Source: Lingula anatina (taxonomy: Eukaryota; Brachiopoda; Lingulata; Lingulida; Lingulidae). Taken from it: a stretch of DNA of 64,000 bases. Within the stretch, counting starts at the first letter, position 1; each line of letters begins with the position of its first letter. The stretch covers positions 80,103-144,102 of the forward strand of contig NW_019775625.1 of the NCBI RefSeq assembly GCF_001039355.2. Reading direction: 5' to 3'. Below, piece by piece: positions 60,201 to 63,969 of the stretch. Below the pieces are notes generated by a model. It worked only from the letters and a program-made list of their open reading frames with translations, made no database searches and was not told the origin of the DNA. Made by a program: the position numbers and the translations under genes.

Positions 60201-61633
60201 AAGAAAGGTGATACTTTTGTATCTTTCCCAAGGTCTATAATTTAGGTACTTCTTTTTTTGACATGTGATCTGCGTTACATTATCGCGTTTTTCCTTATTT
60301 AGTGGCGTGAATGAAATGCCAGAACGTCGGGTCGTGGCGTCAGTTCTGTAGCATGTCGCACAAAAAAGACCTGTTTTAAGCGAAATATAATGCTAAGCTG
60401 GAAAATTTTTTTAAACATTGCGTGTAATGAAACAAAGAAACTGTCATGAGCGATTTCTGAATACCTGGACTGTTATGCCATGTGAAACTGATGGCAAAGA
60501 AAGAGCGGCATTACAACATCGAAATATATACTCGGTGTGTTAGCCTTAACTATTTTTTCAGGCATTACCTTCTTTTAAAGAGGCAGTGTCGTTTGCTTTT
60601 TCTTTTTAACAAACATAAGAACATGAGCAGTATTTTGAGAGAGCCTACGTAAGTAATCCATTGTAAAGCGACCACGGGTGCTCCTTTAACTTGCGCATAC
60701 TGACACTACCTTTCAAATACGTCTAACTACAGTGTTCACTATTTACTCACGCGTCGACTCCAGTGTTAAGCGTTGTATTGCTGAAAAACAGTATACTTAT
60801 TTAGTTTTTTATTACTTTAAGGCAGAATTACATTTGACATTGTATTAACCTTCTTTCTCCCAGTCCATCATACGTCTGCTTCAGTCAGCGTATACATGGT
60901 TACTAAAATCCTGCTTGCACTTGTTGTAAACCATAAAAAGTTGCCCAAAGCATTTTTGCAGCCCTGATGTATCTCACAAATTTTATCAATCTATCTGTCT
61001 ATTCCCATCTACGTTGTCTAAGAAAAACCCACTTCTTCCATAAACTGCTTACCAGCCCTGTTTGAAATAGGAAGTGAGCGACATTCAGATTTCAAAACCA
61101 GGGCAGGCCTAGGGGTCTCCACTAGGGCCTCAGAATCTTTTAACTAGTACATGTTATCACAGATAATCCTTAAGCTAATTACATGCTGTGCAGTTATTTG
61201 TTCTGTGACCGACAAAGATTTTTTAACTACAGTGAGTTATTAATCCGGTAGACGACAGGGAGTGCAAATAAAAATATATATTTCACGAAAAACGTTTCTA
61301 ATTAAATTCTTTGGGGAAAGTGGAAGGATGGGGGAGTTAAGTCTCAAGTAATTTGCTGTTCAGCCTACCTCCCCTGTTGAATGAACTCCAAGTCAAGATC
61401 ACATCACAAAATGTATCATAAAAGCTGCATCCTCTTTTATACCTTTTTTTACTGGTTCGTGATGAAGTACTAGTATATGTATCAAATTTCGTTTATTTAA
61501 AAGTTAACCCTTGAAATTAAAAAAATCAACAGGGATTCGAAGACCTACCTTCTCCATCCGTTACACTCCATGACTGACCAAATAAAAACATCGATACAAT
61601 CAAAGCTACTCCGTATATTCTGATAGTCCCCAT
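20672..61633 (-). CDS. Large SRCR/MAM/sushi/HYR transmembrane receptor, 48 coding exons
   Basis: Exons, from the start codon: 61549-61633, 59163-59341, 58385-58529, 56500-56657, 55883-56039, 55342-55507, 54611-54777, 52828-52967, 52082-52253, 50448-50600, 49481-49681, 48864-49004, 48109-48224, 47500-47698, 46941-47112, about 45400-45534 (3' end unsure), 44535-44693, 43921-44268, 43394-43542, 42814-42982, 42244-42400, 41726-41895, 41237-41392, 40410-40754, 39959-40106, 39489-39658, 39010-39175, 36937-37115, 36345-36536, 35983-36225, 35062-35253, 34494-34676, 33518-33709, 32816-33055, 32202-32390, 27379-27543, 26727-26937, 26179-26282, 25755-25940, 25057-25285, 24591-24790, 23854-24015, 23706-23741, 23360-23479, 22920-22976, 22300-22384, 21581-22055, 20672-20998. 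Seen: AG/GT borders and matching phases throughout; most domain borders are phase 1, as in shuffled extracellular modules. Known: SRCR, sushi and MAM modules bind ligands or mediate adhesion. Inferred: a cell-surface recognition receptor that signals through its tail. The exact gene is not recognised; the sushi, HYR and GCC2/GCC3 part resembles SVEP1-type proteins. Confidence 0.9.
22300..22384 (-). CDS. Receptor exon 46: transmembrane helix
   Basis: The exon encodes a single helix: [17 protein letters not shown] followed by [10 protein letters not shown]. Small residues come first (G, A), then a strongly hydrophobic core, then a lysine and the K-K-R-R that opens the next exon. That is the expected stop-transfer signal, with the C-terminus in the cytoplasm. 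It leaves in phase 2 at a GTGAGT donor. Confidence 0.88.
22920..22976 (-). CDS. Receptor exon 45: short juxtamembrane exon
   Basis: A 57-nt phase 1-1 exon reading [18 protein letters not shown] between good splice sites (TTCAG acceptor, GTGAGT donor). It has one cysteine, a possible N-glycosylation site (NTT) and two prolines. It likely forms the stalk just outside the membrane helix. It is found only by phase and splice signals, so it is less sure than its neighbours. Confidence 0.65.
   Translation of the reverse strand: MFYALFIQDRFPIRRPLT
23360..24015 (-). CDS. Receptor exons 42-44: GCC2/GCC3 (ephrin-receptor-like) Cys-rich segment
   Basis: Exon 42 (23854-24015) reads [37 protein letters not shown], a classic GCC2/GCC3 repeat. 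Exon 44 (23360-23479) continues with [19 protein letters not shown]. Between them a 36-nt exon 43 (23706-23741) is proposed; it supplies CGDVCPA and uses a GC donor (CAG/GCAAGG). With it the joined reading becomes C-P-A-G-Y before the next cysteines, as in related proteins. Exon 42 could also join exon 44 directly, since both borders are phase 1. Confidence 0.78.
24591..25285 (-). CDS. Receptor exons 40-41: unrecognised extracellular module
   Basis: Exons 25057-25285 and 24591-24790 join in phase 2, giving about 143 residues. Seen: [16 protein letters not shown], a helical-looking [11 protein letters not shown] stretch, [16 protein letters not shown], then an acidic, hydrophobic region with [13 protein letters not shown] and a closing [15 protein letters not shown]. 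The mix of a central cysteine cluster and alternating hydrophobics suggests a folded alpha/beta domain. I do not recognise the family. Its place between a sushi-like domain and a GCC2/GCC3 segment recalls SVEP1-like proteins, but that is only context. Confidence 0.75.
25755..25940 (-). CDS. Receptor exon 39: sushi-like four-cysteine domain
   Basis: Phase 1-1 exon of 62 codons with four cysteines in sushi order: [29 protein letters not shown] and IPC. It is shorter between cysteines 1 and 2 and lacks the extra loop cysteines of the other copies, so it is a divergent sushi domain. It sits between the HYR pair and the unrecognised module. Confidence 0.75.
26152..26178. repeat. (GA)n microsatellite touching the exon 38 donor
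   Basis: On the coding strand it is a (CT)n run that starts inside the 5' splice site (GTCTCTCTC) of receptor exon 38. Repeat length changes here would alter the intronic side of the donor. Confidence 0.9.
26179..27543 (-). CDS. Receptor exons 36-38: HYR domains 3 and 4
   Basis: Exons 27379-27543, 26727-26937 and 26179-26282 encode two HYR modules, each cut by an intron. HYR 3 starts [12 protein letters not shown] and ends [17 protein letters not shown] 4 starts [12 protein letters not shown], continues PRFTDNVGI and ends [16 protein letters not shown]. The last junction is phase 2 (donor GTTAGA). A (GA)n tract, (CT)n on the coding strand, follows the exon 38 donor immediately. Unlike HYR 1 and 2 these are not single-exon modules. 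Confidence 0.87.
30415..30887 (-). pseudogene. Pogo/DDE_1-type transposase C-terminal remnant
   Basis: The minus strand reads a basic, lysine-rich segment, then [18 protein letters not shown] and, after a one-base frame change, [16 protein letters not shown]. This C-x2-C...W-x2-C-x2-C-x5-H zinc-binding tail is typical of pogo-like DDE_1 transposases. Nearby GAGTTGGAAC motifs (30057-30106 and inverted at about 31390-31410 and 31773-31800) are probably parts of its terminal repeats. The left end is likely inside the gap. It is nested in the TTAA element. Confidence 0.6.
31064..31112. repeat. (AT)n and poly-T tract
   Basis: About 18 AT units followed by a T run inside the nested pogo-like element. 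It has no other role that I can see. Confidence 0.9.
32202..32390 (-). CDS. Receptor exon 35: sushi (CCP) domain 5
   Basis: Phase 1-1 exon of 63 codons. [19 protein letters not shown] is followed by [25 protein letters not shown] and FSC. The next intron (27544-32201) is the longest in the second half of the gene, and nearly all of it is one transposon. Confidence 0.86.
32816..33055 (-). CDS. Receptor exon 34: HYR domain 2
   Basis: Phase 1-1 exon of 80 codons. [17 protein letters not shown] opens the module. [16 protein letters not shown] stretch and [19 protein letters not shown] follow, closing with TCTFHIQVI. It is a typical HYR module. Confidence 0.9.
33518..33709 (-). CDS. Receptor exon 33: sushi (CCP) domain 4
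   Basis: Phase 1-1 exon of 64 codons. Pattern: [19 protein letters not shown], then [20 protein letters not shown], then [11 protein letters not shown]. It is the most regular sushi copy here, with the usual G-Y and W-S-G positions. Confidence 0.9.
34134..34450. mobile_element. Foldback MITE with GGGCCCAGTTTTATAAA ends
   Basis: 317 bp between receptor exons 32 and 33. The outer 40 or so bases are mirrored with about one mismatch (GGGCCCAGTTTTATAAA, then GACGTTTAGCACTAACCAG). Inside, further TTAACT and CCAGTGGAT motifs are also mirrored, so the whole element can fold into a hairpin. No clear target duplication and no coding capacity. Confidence 0.85.
34494..34676 (-). CDS. Receptor exon 32: sushi (CCP) domain 3
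   Basis: Phase 1-1 exon of 61 codons. Pattern: [17 protein letters not shown], then [20 protein letters not shown], then C-T-E-Q-G-V-W-S-G and NC. One N-glycosylation site (NAT) is visible. The acceptor area (34680-34700) is echoed at about 34777-34806, a small local duplication in the intron. Confidence 0.88.
35062..35253 (-). CDS. Receptor exon 31: sushi (CCP) domain 2
   Basis: Phase 1-1 exon of 64 codons. [14 protein letters not shown] is followed by [20 protein letters not shown], a W-G-P motif and GACN. The four core cysteines are present, with extra cysteines in the first loop, as in the other sushi domains of this gene. The donor GTAAGT is strong. Confidence 0.87.
35983..36225 (-). 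CDS. Receptor exon 30: HYR domain 1
   Basis: One phase 1-1 exon of 81 codons, typical of a hyalin repeat. Visible are [17 protein letters not shown] near the start, a [12 protein letters not shown] turn, [18 protein letters not shown] and the closing [12 protein letters not shown] modules have an Ig-like fold and often sit next to sushi domains in adhesion proteins. Confidence 0.9.
36345..36536 (-). CDS. Receptor exon 29: sushi (CCP) domain 1
   Basis: One phase 1-1 exon of 64 codons. It has the four-cysteine sushi pattern: [15 protein letters not shown], then [28 protein letters not shown] and a final EC. Single phase 1-1 exons are typical of CCP modules. CCP modules bind ligands in complement regulators and selectins. 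No obvious ligand site can be read from the sequence. Confidence 0.88.
36937..39175 (-). CDS. Receptor exons 27-28: SRCR domain 10
   Basis: Exons 39010-39175 and 36937-37115 join in phase 2. The first half has [17 protein letters not shown] and [10 protein letters not shown]. The second has [32 protein letters not shown] and an extra Cys pair just before it ([11 protein letters not shown]), not seen in the other copies. About seven-eighths of the intron between the halves is a Tc1-type transposon (37224-38883). Confidence 0.85.
37224..38883 (+). mobile_element. Full-length Tc1-type transposon with decayed transposase
   Basis: 1660 bp with TA at both flanks. The inverted ends are about 27 bp (CAGGGTTACCACATAATATG against CAGAGTTGCTACTTAATATG). 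It sits in the intron between receptor exons 27 and 28, in the opposite orientation to the gene. Without it the intron would be only about 230 bp. Confidence 0.9.
37540..38520 (+). pseudogene. Tc1-type transposase pseudogene
   Basis: Recognisable pieces in order: an N-terminal HTH area, [20 protein letters not shown], the first catalytic region [11 protein letters not shown], then after frameshifts [11 protein letters not shown] and the second catalytic-like [13 protein letters not shown]. The usual S-P-D-L-N-P-I-E-N-L-W box is degraded to [11 protein letters not shown]. Several frameshifts and stops make it inactive. Confidence 0.88.
39489..40106 (-). CDS. Receptor exons 25-26: SRCR domain 9
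   Basis: Exons 39959-40106 and 39489-39658 join in phase 2. This copy is closest to the textbook pattern: [20 protein letters not shown] in the first half, then [18 protein letters not shown] and [11 protein letters not shown]. All six cysteines and the conserved W and G positions are present. Confidence 0.9.
40410..41392 (-). CDS. Receptor exons 23-24: MAM domain 3
   Basis: Exons 41237-41392 and 40410-40754, phase 1 at both ends. The first gives [20 protein letters not shown] and a W-I-L-W stretch. The second gives [40 protein letters not shown] and [12 protein letters not shown]. It has the same two-exon plan and nearly the same length as MAM 2, which fits duplication of a MAM plus SRCR-pair unit. 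Confidence 0.9.
41602..41666. repeat. Perfect 25-bp hairpin in the exon 22-23 intron
   Basis: Arms 41602-41626 and 41642-41666 (GTACGTGTTGGATAACAACA onward) are exact inverted copies separated by 15 bases. No target duplication or coding content is visible. It may be a tiny foldback element or a structured intronic RNA. Confidence 0.9.
41726..42400 (-). CDS. Receptor exons 21-22: SRCR domain 8
   Basis: Exons 42244-42400 and 41726-41895 join in phase 2. The first half reads [20 protein letters not shown] with [20 protein letters not shown]. The second reads [20 protein letters not shown] with [12 protein letters not shown]. Two nearby acceptors are both in frame at the start of exon 22 (exon start 41895, or nine bases further in). 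The longer form keeps the N-A-R-F-G string typical of SRCR domains, so I chose it. A (GATA)n run begins about 12 bp beyond the exon 21 donor. Confidence 0.88.
42196..42231. repeat. (GATA)n microsatellite beside the exon 21 donor
   Basis: Nine tandem units, starting about 12 bp inside the intron after receptor exon 21. Confidence 0.95.
42814..43542 (-). CDS. Receptor exons 19-20: SRCR domain 7
   Basis: Exons 43394-43542 and 42814-42982 join in phase 0. The first half reads [20 protein letters not shown] with [20 protein letters not shown]. The second reads [16 protein letters not shown] with [13 protein letters not shown]. All six group A cysteines are present. Confidence 0.88.
43921..44693 (-). 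CDS. Receptor exons 17-18: MAM domain 2
   Basis: Exons 44535-44693 and 43921-44268, phase 1 at both ends. The first gives [20 protein letters not shown] and IIWKVKAG. The second gives [44 protein letters not shown], then [15 protein letters not shown]. This is a complete MAM domain of ordinary length, with its conserved cysteines and the DDI-x3-G-x-C ending. Confidence 0.9.
45085..45365. repeat. Interspersed repeat shared with 27235-27350
   Basis: Both loci read a TTCCCATT-ATT-GCACAGGTAAG-like segment, then GACCCACCT/GACCCACTT, CAGGCTAA and AACCCTAACC-TTATA. This copy is broken by a poly-G stretch (45150-45170). It lies directly downstream of the degenerate exon 16. Confidence 0.6.
45400..47112 (-). 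CDS. Receptor exons 15-16: SRCR domain 6, degenerate second half
   Basis: Exon 15 (46941-47112) is a good first half, with [20 protein letters not shown] and [10 protein letters not shown], ending in phase 2. Exon 16 begins at 45534 and joins in frame to give [20 protein letters not shown], then an E-x-x-x-x-x-C and an HCPH motif. The last conserved cysteine is missing and no good phase 1 donor is visible, although exon 17 needs phase 1. I therefore cannot fix the 3' border; 45400 is only an estimate. The intron between the halves holds a transposon and the 745-base gap. The second half may be decaying, or there may be a sequence error. Confidence 0.55.
45780..46922. mobile_element. Transposon with CAATAGAG-CTTTTCCACG ends, mostly hidden by the gap
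   Basis: The left end CAATAGAGTCTTTTCCACG and right end (inverted) CAATAGAGGCTTTTCCACG enclose the 745-base gap. Flanks ACGT and GCGT could be a mutated target duplication. On the minus strand, 46627-46833 has an open frame from an ATG ([14 protein letters not shown], then [20 protein letters not shown]) running into the gap. It could be part of an element-encoded protein; I do not recognise the family. The element lies 18 bp from the exon 15 donor. Confidence 0.6.
45882..46626. other. Assembly gap
   Basis: 745 N. Reading frames that run through it are not evidence of a protein. A second gap of 170 N is at 29817-29986, and single N are at 570 and 31836. Confidence 0.98.
47190..47484. mobile_element. 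PIF-type MITE, degenerate copy
   Basis: Contains CTGGATCGATCTAACTCTGC and a right end GGGAATGGGGCC followed by TTA, as in the copies at 15075-15300 and 62178-62391. The left end is unclear and the unit seems partly duplicated. It lies between receptor exons 14 and 15. Confidence 0.5.
47500..48224 (-). CDS. Receptor exons 13-14: SRCR domain 5
   Basis: Exons 48109-48224 and 47500-47698 join in phase 0. Exon 13 is short, with [20 protein letters not shown] followed by DAV. Exon 14 carries the [10 protein letters not shown] continuation, [18 protein letters not shown] and a final GC. All six cysteines are present, but the intron falls before the third conserved cysteine region, earlier than in the other SRCR domains. 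The exon 13 donor is GTCAGT, a less common but acceptable site. Confidence 0.82.
48864..50600 (-). CDS. Receptor exons 10-12: MAM domain 1
   Basis: Three exons (50448-50600, 49481-49681, 48864-49004), all in phase 1, encode a MAM domain (meprin, A5, receptor phosphatase mu). Visible are [16 protein letters not shown] at the start, then [29 protein letters not shown], then W-K-H-A-E-I-Q-L and a [10 protein letters not shown] ending. In other proteins MAM domains act in adhesion and oligomer formation. MAM domains 2 and 3 lack the split between their second and third parts, so an intron was gained here or lost there. The two foldback MITEs at 49990-50436 lie in its first intron. Confidence 0.88.
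49990..50164. mobile_element. Short PIF-type MITE
   Basis: 175 bp flanked by TAA on both sides. The ends GGCTGCGTTCAGAACAGC and its mirror GCTGTTCTGAATGGACCC show about 30 bp of imperfect inversion, including GGACTAAGTAGTCC. It lies in the intron between receptor exons 10 and 11. Confidence 0.82.
50177..50436. mobile_element. MITE with CACACAATGGACAATAGAAG ends, next to the exon 10 donor
   Basis: 260 bp with exact inverted ends of about 29 bp. Its right end stops 11 bp from the splice donor of receptor exon 10 (donor at 50447). It holds a poly-A and (CA)n run near 50288-50320. No target duplication is clear. Confidence 0.85.
51002..52079 (+). mobile_element. LINE 3' fragment with a 286-codon ORF2 C-terminus
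   Basis: The plus strand has an open frame 51002-51862 with [14 protein letters not shown], a [10 protein letters not shown] motif, and a C-terminal zinc-binding-like end ([18 protein letters not shown]). This is the part after the reverse transcriptase domain in many non-LTR elements. A 3' UTR with AATAAA (about 52011) follows, ending near 52079 just before receptor exon 9. The 5' part is lost. The family is not certain. It is antisense to the host gene. Confidence 0.75.
52082..52967 (-). CDS. Receptor exons 8-9: SRCR domain 4
   Basis: Exons 52828-52967 and 52082-52253 join in phase 0. The first half reads [20 protein letters not shown] and [20 protein letters not shown]. The second has the [11 protein letters not shown] core, LSYC, HDC and SVEC. 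Six group A cysteines are in place. The usual C-x-H motif is varied to C-F-T-D. The exon 9 donor is GTACCC, weaker than the neighbours. Confidence 0.85.
53030..53560. mobile_element. Penelope-like element ends, head-to-head, with palindromic junction
   Basis: The minus strand at 53132-53332 encodes [20 protein letters not shown], a REAINI stretch, NRDGG and [10 protein letters not shown], the C-terminal GIY-YIG-linked tail typical of Penelope-like elements. About 150 bp of it (53037-53190) is repeated in inverse at 53398-53548, and the second copy also encodes [11 protein letters not shown]. The junction 53362-53400 is a perfect 18-bp palindrome with a 3-base loop. It lies in the intron between receptor exons 7 and 8. 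Confidence 0.78.
53922..53972. repeat. (TAATA)n microsatellite
   Basis: Pentanucleotide AT repeat with one interruption, in the exon 7-8 intron. The unit is a rotation of the TATAA repeat in the BRICHOS gene. Confidence 0.9.
54171..54596 (-). mobile_element. LINE 3' end (C-terminal ORF2 fragment and tail)
   Basis: The minus strand reads [38 protein letters not shown] and [13 protein letters not shown], the common C-terminus of CR1/L2-like reverse transcriptase ORFs. It is followed by a tail with AAGGCGCC motifs and (ATT)n at 54171-54180. The 5'-truncated start lies about 15-20 bp beyond the donor of receptor exon 7. Confidence 0.8.
54611..55507 (-). CDS. Receptor exons 6-7: SRCR domain 3
   Basis: Exons 55342-55507 and 54611-54777 join in phase 2. 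The first half shows [20 protein letters not shown] and [18 protein letters not shown]. The second shows [20 protein letters not shown] and [12 protein letters not shown]. All six group A cysteines are present. After the last cysteine come about ten linker residues before the next phase 1 border. The donor of exon 7 is followed within about 15-20 bp by a LINE fragment. Confidence 0.88.
55883..56657 (-). CDS. Receptor exons 4-5: SRCR domain 2, one disulfide pair lost
   Basis: Exon 4 (56500-56657) carries [19 protein letters not shown] and [15 protein letters not shown]. Where other copies have GT-V/I-CD it reads GTMANID, so the first cysteine is missing. Exon 5 (55883-56039) carries [13 protein letters not shown] and DAGVVC, but the C-x-H cysteine is replaced ([11 protein letters not shown]). 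The two missing cysteines are the known C2-C7 partners of group A SRCR domains. Phases (1 in, 0 between halves, 1 out) fit both neighbours, so this is a used domain rather than a chance similarity. Exon 5 has no long ORF of its own and was found by phase and motif. Confidence 0.8.
56700..58380. other. Intron between receptor exons 3 and 4
   Basis: AT-rich, with no recognisable element or gene. Two related pieces near 56700 and 57035-57075 (AATTTGGTCTAA and AACTTGGGTCCAAAA types) may be a degenerate inverted pair. Confidence 0.4.
58385..59341 (-). CDS. Receptor exons 2-3: SRCR domain 1
   Basis: Two exons (59163-59341 and 58385-58529) joined in phase 0 encode one scavenger receptor Cys-rich domain. 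The first half has the V-R-I/L start, [16 protein letters not shown] and the [10 protein letters not shown] core. The second half has [13 protein letters not shown], a CGH motif and a final VVC. All six group A cysteines are present. Splitting one domain over two exons is known for group A SRCR domains and recurs throughout this gene. A (GA)n run lies about 40 bp inside the following intron (59097-59123). Confidence 0.88.
59342..61548. other. First intron of the receptor gene
   Basis: About 2.2 kb between the signal peptide exon and the first SRCR exon. It holds an (AAT)n run at 59348-59392 and otherwise unique AT-rich sequence. First introns often carry enhancers, but none can be read here. 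Confidence 0.5.
61549..61633 (-). CDS. Receptor exon 1: signal peptide
   Basis: The ATG at 61633 opens a 28-residue segment with a short basic N-end (MGTIRIYG) followed by a hydrophobic core ([10 protein letters not shown]) and a polar GQSWS stretch, which is a typical secretory signal. The context has A at -3 and G at +4. An in-frame TGA lies 15 nt upstream, so no longer in-frame start exists in this exon. The exon ends in phase 1 at a GTAGGT donor and joins the first SRCR half-exon in frame. An out-of-frame ATG at 61649 overlaps this start. Confidence 0.85.
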
Positions 61634-61774
61634 ACTGGGAGCATGTCATTTCACTAACGTCTATATATCTTAAGTGAAGCTCAGGATAACCCGCACATCG
61701 ATAGAGAAGCAACTTCAACGACACAGGTAACTTCAACGACACAGTTAGCGTGTATGCTTTCCTCGTCTAAGTGA

Positions 61775-62618
61775 GTGAGGTCAACGGAGGCCTGGCAAAC
61801 CGGGAAGTAGACACACTGCGCTACCCTGCTTAAGAAATCTATCCAAAGTCCTCATCCCTATTATAGCACGCATCCGTGATTGTCAAACACGACCTAAAAA
61901 AACATTCCGTATACTGAATAGCCTTGTTGTGATGACACGATTTGGAAAACAAATAAAGGGGTTGTTGAAATACCCTGCTCACTTCATTGACTACTAGGTT
62001 CCATTATTTCGGCGAATAGAATATATCTGTGTCCAAAGGTGGAACGTGGGAAGGGTGCGGCGGGAACTTGTCGCTTTTCGTATCCGCTTTCCCTTCTTAC
62101 TTATAAAATAACAGTATAACAATGAGGGAAACGAGACAAGACTAAGCAATTTTCCCCACTGAAGCTTTCCACTCTTAGGGTCTATTCCCACAACTTTAGA
62201 TCGATCTATCACCGCGGGGAGTCTCATCAGACTACCGTCAGATAATCCCCCTTAAGTGTCCGTCCCCGCCCACTACAAGTCGTAAGGGGCAATTAACTTT
62301 CGTGTCCGCCCGGCTGACAGCTATTCAGCGCGAACCCCCAGGGAGTTAGGTCGATCCAAAGTAGGTCGATCTAATCTATGGAAATGGGGTGTTATACTAC
62401 AAACTTGTGTATAGCCCAGTACCATATATAGTGAGGTCAACGGAGGCTGGGCAAACCGGGAAGTAGTCCCACTGCGCTACCCTGCTTAAGAAATCTATCC
62501 AAAGTCCTCATCCCTATTATAGCACGCATCCGTGATTGTCAAACACGACCTAAAAAAACATTCCGTATACTGAATAGCCTTGTTGTGATGACACGGTTTG
62601 GAAAACAAATAAAGGGGT

Positions 62619-62621
<3 letters not shown>
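61775..62621. repeat. 191-bp direct duplication upstream of the receptor gene
   Basis: 61775-61965 and 62431-62621 are nearly identical (a handful of differences, for example GGCCTGGCAA versus GGCTGGGCAA, and AGACACAC versus AGTCCCAC). Copy one starts about 140 bp before the start codon and may be 5' UTR or promoter. Between the copies lie unique sequence and a PIF-type MITE. Confidence 0.9.
62178..62391. mobile_element. PIF/Harbinger-type MITE, copy 2
   Basis: 214 bp flanked by TTA on both sides. It begins GGGTCTATTCCC and ends GGAAATGGGGTG, with TTTAGATCGATCTA inside the left end and AGGTCGATCTAATC at the right. Same family as 15075-15300, in the same orientation at the ends, with a different middle. 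Confidence 0.82.

Positions 62622-62668
<47 letters not shown>
62621..62668. repeat. (TA)n microsatellite
   Basis: About 24 TA units beginning exactly where the second 191-bp copy ends. 62670-63460 otherwise shows no gene. Confidence 0.95.
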
Positions 62669-62671
<3 letters not shown>

Positions 62672-63467
62672 TCTCTGCGCAATAGAGGAATCCGTAAACC
62701 TTTGTAACATAACGGAAAACTAGATGAGTGGTCGCAGAACGCGGTAAAACGATCAATTATTACTACATTTTGTTTGTTTGACGATGAAAATGTGCAATTT
62801 GTGCTTTAATTTTCAAGGACGACACAGTGCGCCTTTTTTTCTGATTGAAAATGAAAACTAATACCCTTTTCTTTTTGAAAAAAACCATTTTAATGTGGAA
62901 AGTCATAATGTTTTCTGTATGATGATACGAAAGTTTTTATTAAAGGATAATGACTGAAGGACCTATAATTATCCGAGTGGTTTATCATTGTTTTGCCCGT
63001 CTTGCAATACTATCTGGAACTACAGCAACTATTTGGAAGTCTGACAACAATTGAGAGGGTCCTCTAACTGAGAATTCTCATTTTTGAACATCAACAGGTA
63101 TATTTTAATGATGTAACACTCTCGACATGAAGGTAGACATAATTTGAATATTATCATTTTATTTATCTATTTACTTTAATCCCCCTGCTTTATTTTTATT
63201 TATTTATTTATTCTTCCCTTCTGGCAGTTGGTGTACTCTTCTTTTAATGAATAAATTATTTTAGACCTAAAAGACAAGGGAATGGCATAAGAGTTTTTAA
63301 TAATTTTATTTTTTCTGTTTTTTTGTTTGTCATCCTTTCCTCACACTTGTACAACTACAAATATATATTGCGCCTGCGCGTAGTGAGCATGCGTGCGTGC
63401 TTGCTTGCTGACTTGAGTACATGTGTGTGTGTGTATGTGCGCGCGTGTGCGCGGGCACCAGTGTGCT

Positions 63468-63578
63468 TTATCCAACAATTGCGGCATCGCTGGTATAGCT
63501 GCAGTGTCCCTCTTTGACGTAGGTTGTCCACTCATCCCCCTGCCCTTTCTGTTTCACTGCGGAGTGCAGCCAGCACAT
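63468..63578 (-). CDS. Possible last exon of a minus-strand gene extending beyond the window
   Basis: After a plausible acceptor (TTTCTATATAG) the minus strand reads CWLHSAVKQKGQGDEWTTYV, then a K-E-G-H-C-S-Y-T-S stretch and a TAA stop. It is less AT-rich than its surroundings and has two tryptophans and two cysteines, as in a real coding exon. No matching upstream exon is visible in 63579-64000, and I do not recognise the family. It could be chance. Confidence 0.3.
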   Translation of the reverse strand: MCWLHSAVKQKGQGDEWTTYVKEGHCSYTSDAAIVG

Positions 63579-63968
63579 CTATATAGAAACCAAATACAGT
63601 AATTATTCAATAAATTAAAACAACATAAAAGCAATAATAACTACCTCCTTCCTCTCCCGAATACAATAGTAATATAAAAAATTGATGTTAGAAATACCCA
63701 GAAGAGTTTTTTTAAGACTTTTGGAAAGTAAGCTGCTTTCTTGTCAGTAAGTTATTTTTGGTGAGCCTAAAATGATAAATTGTGAAAAAGTGAACTATCA
63801 GGACAGTGAGGCATTGAAAATTTTGTGTAATTAACGTGCCAGTCTACTAAGCATACGGTCGATGGCAGCGTTAAATTATTTAACTAAAACTTCTATCACT
63901 TGTTCAGTTCTTTCGGTGGTAAGTTACATTTCTTTTGTTTCCATGAATGCTTCTTCGCAGTTGATTTA

Positions 63969-63969
<1 letters not shown>

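Noticed and set aside
62495-62756. ORFs with Tyr-Ile repeats
   Set aside because: They are translations of the (TA)n microsatellite.
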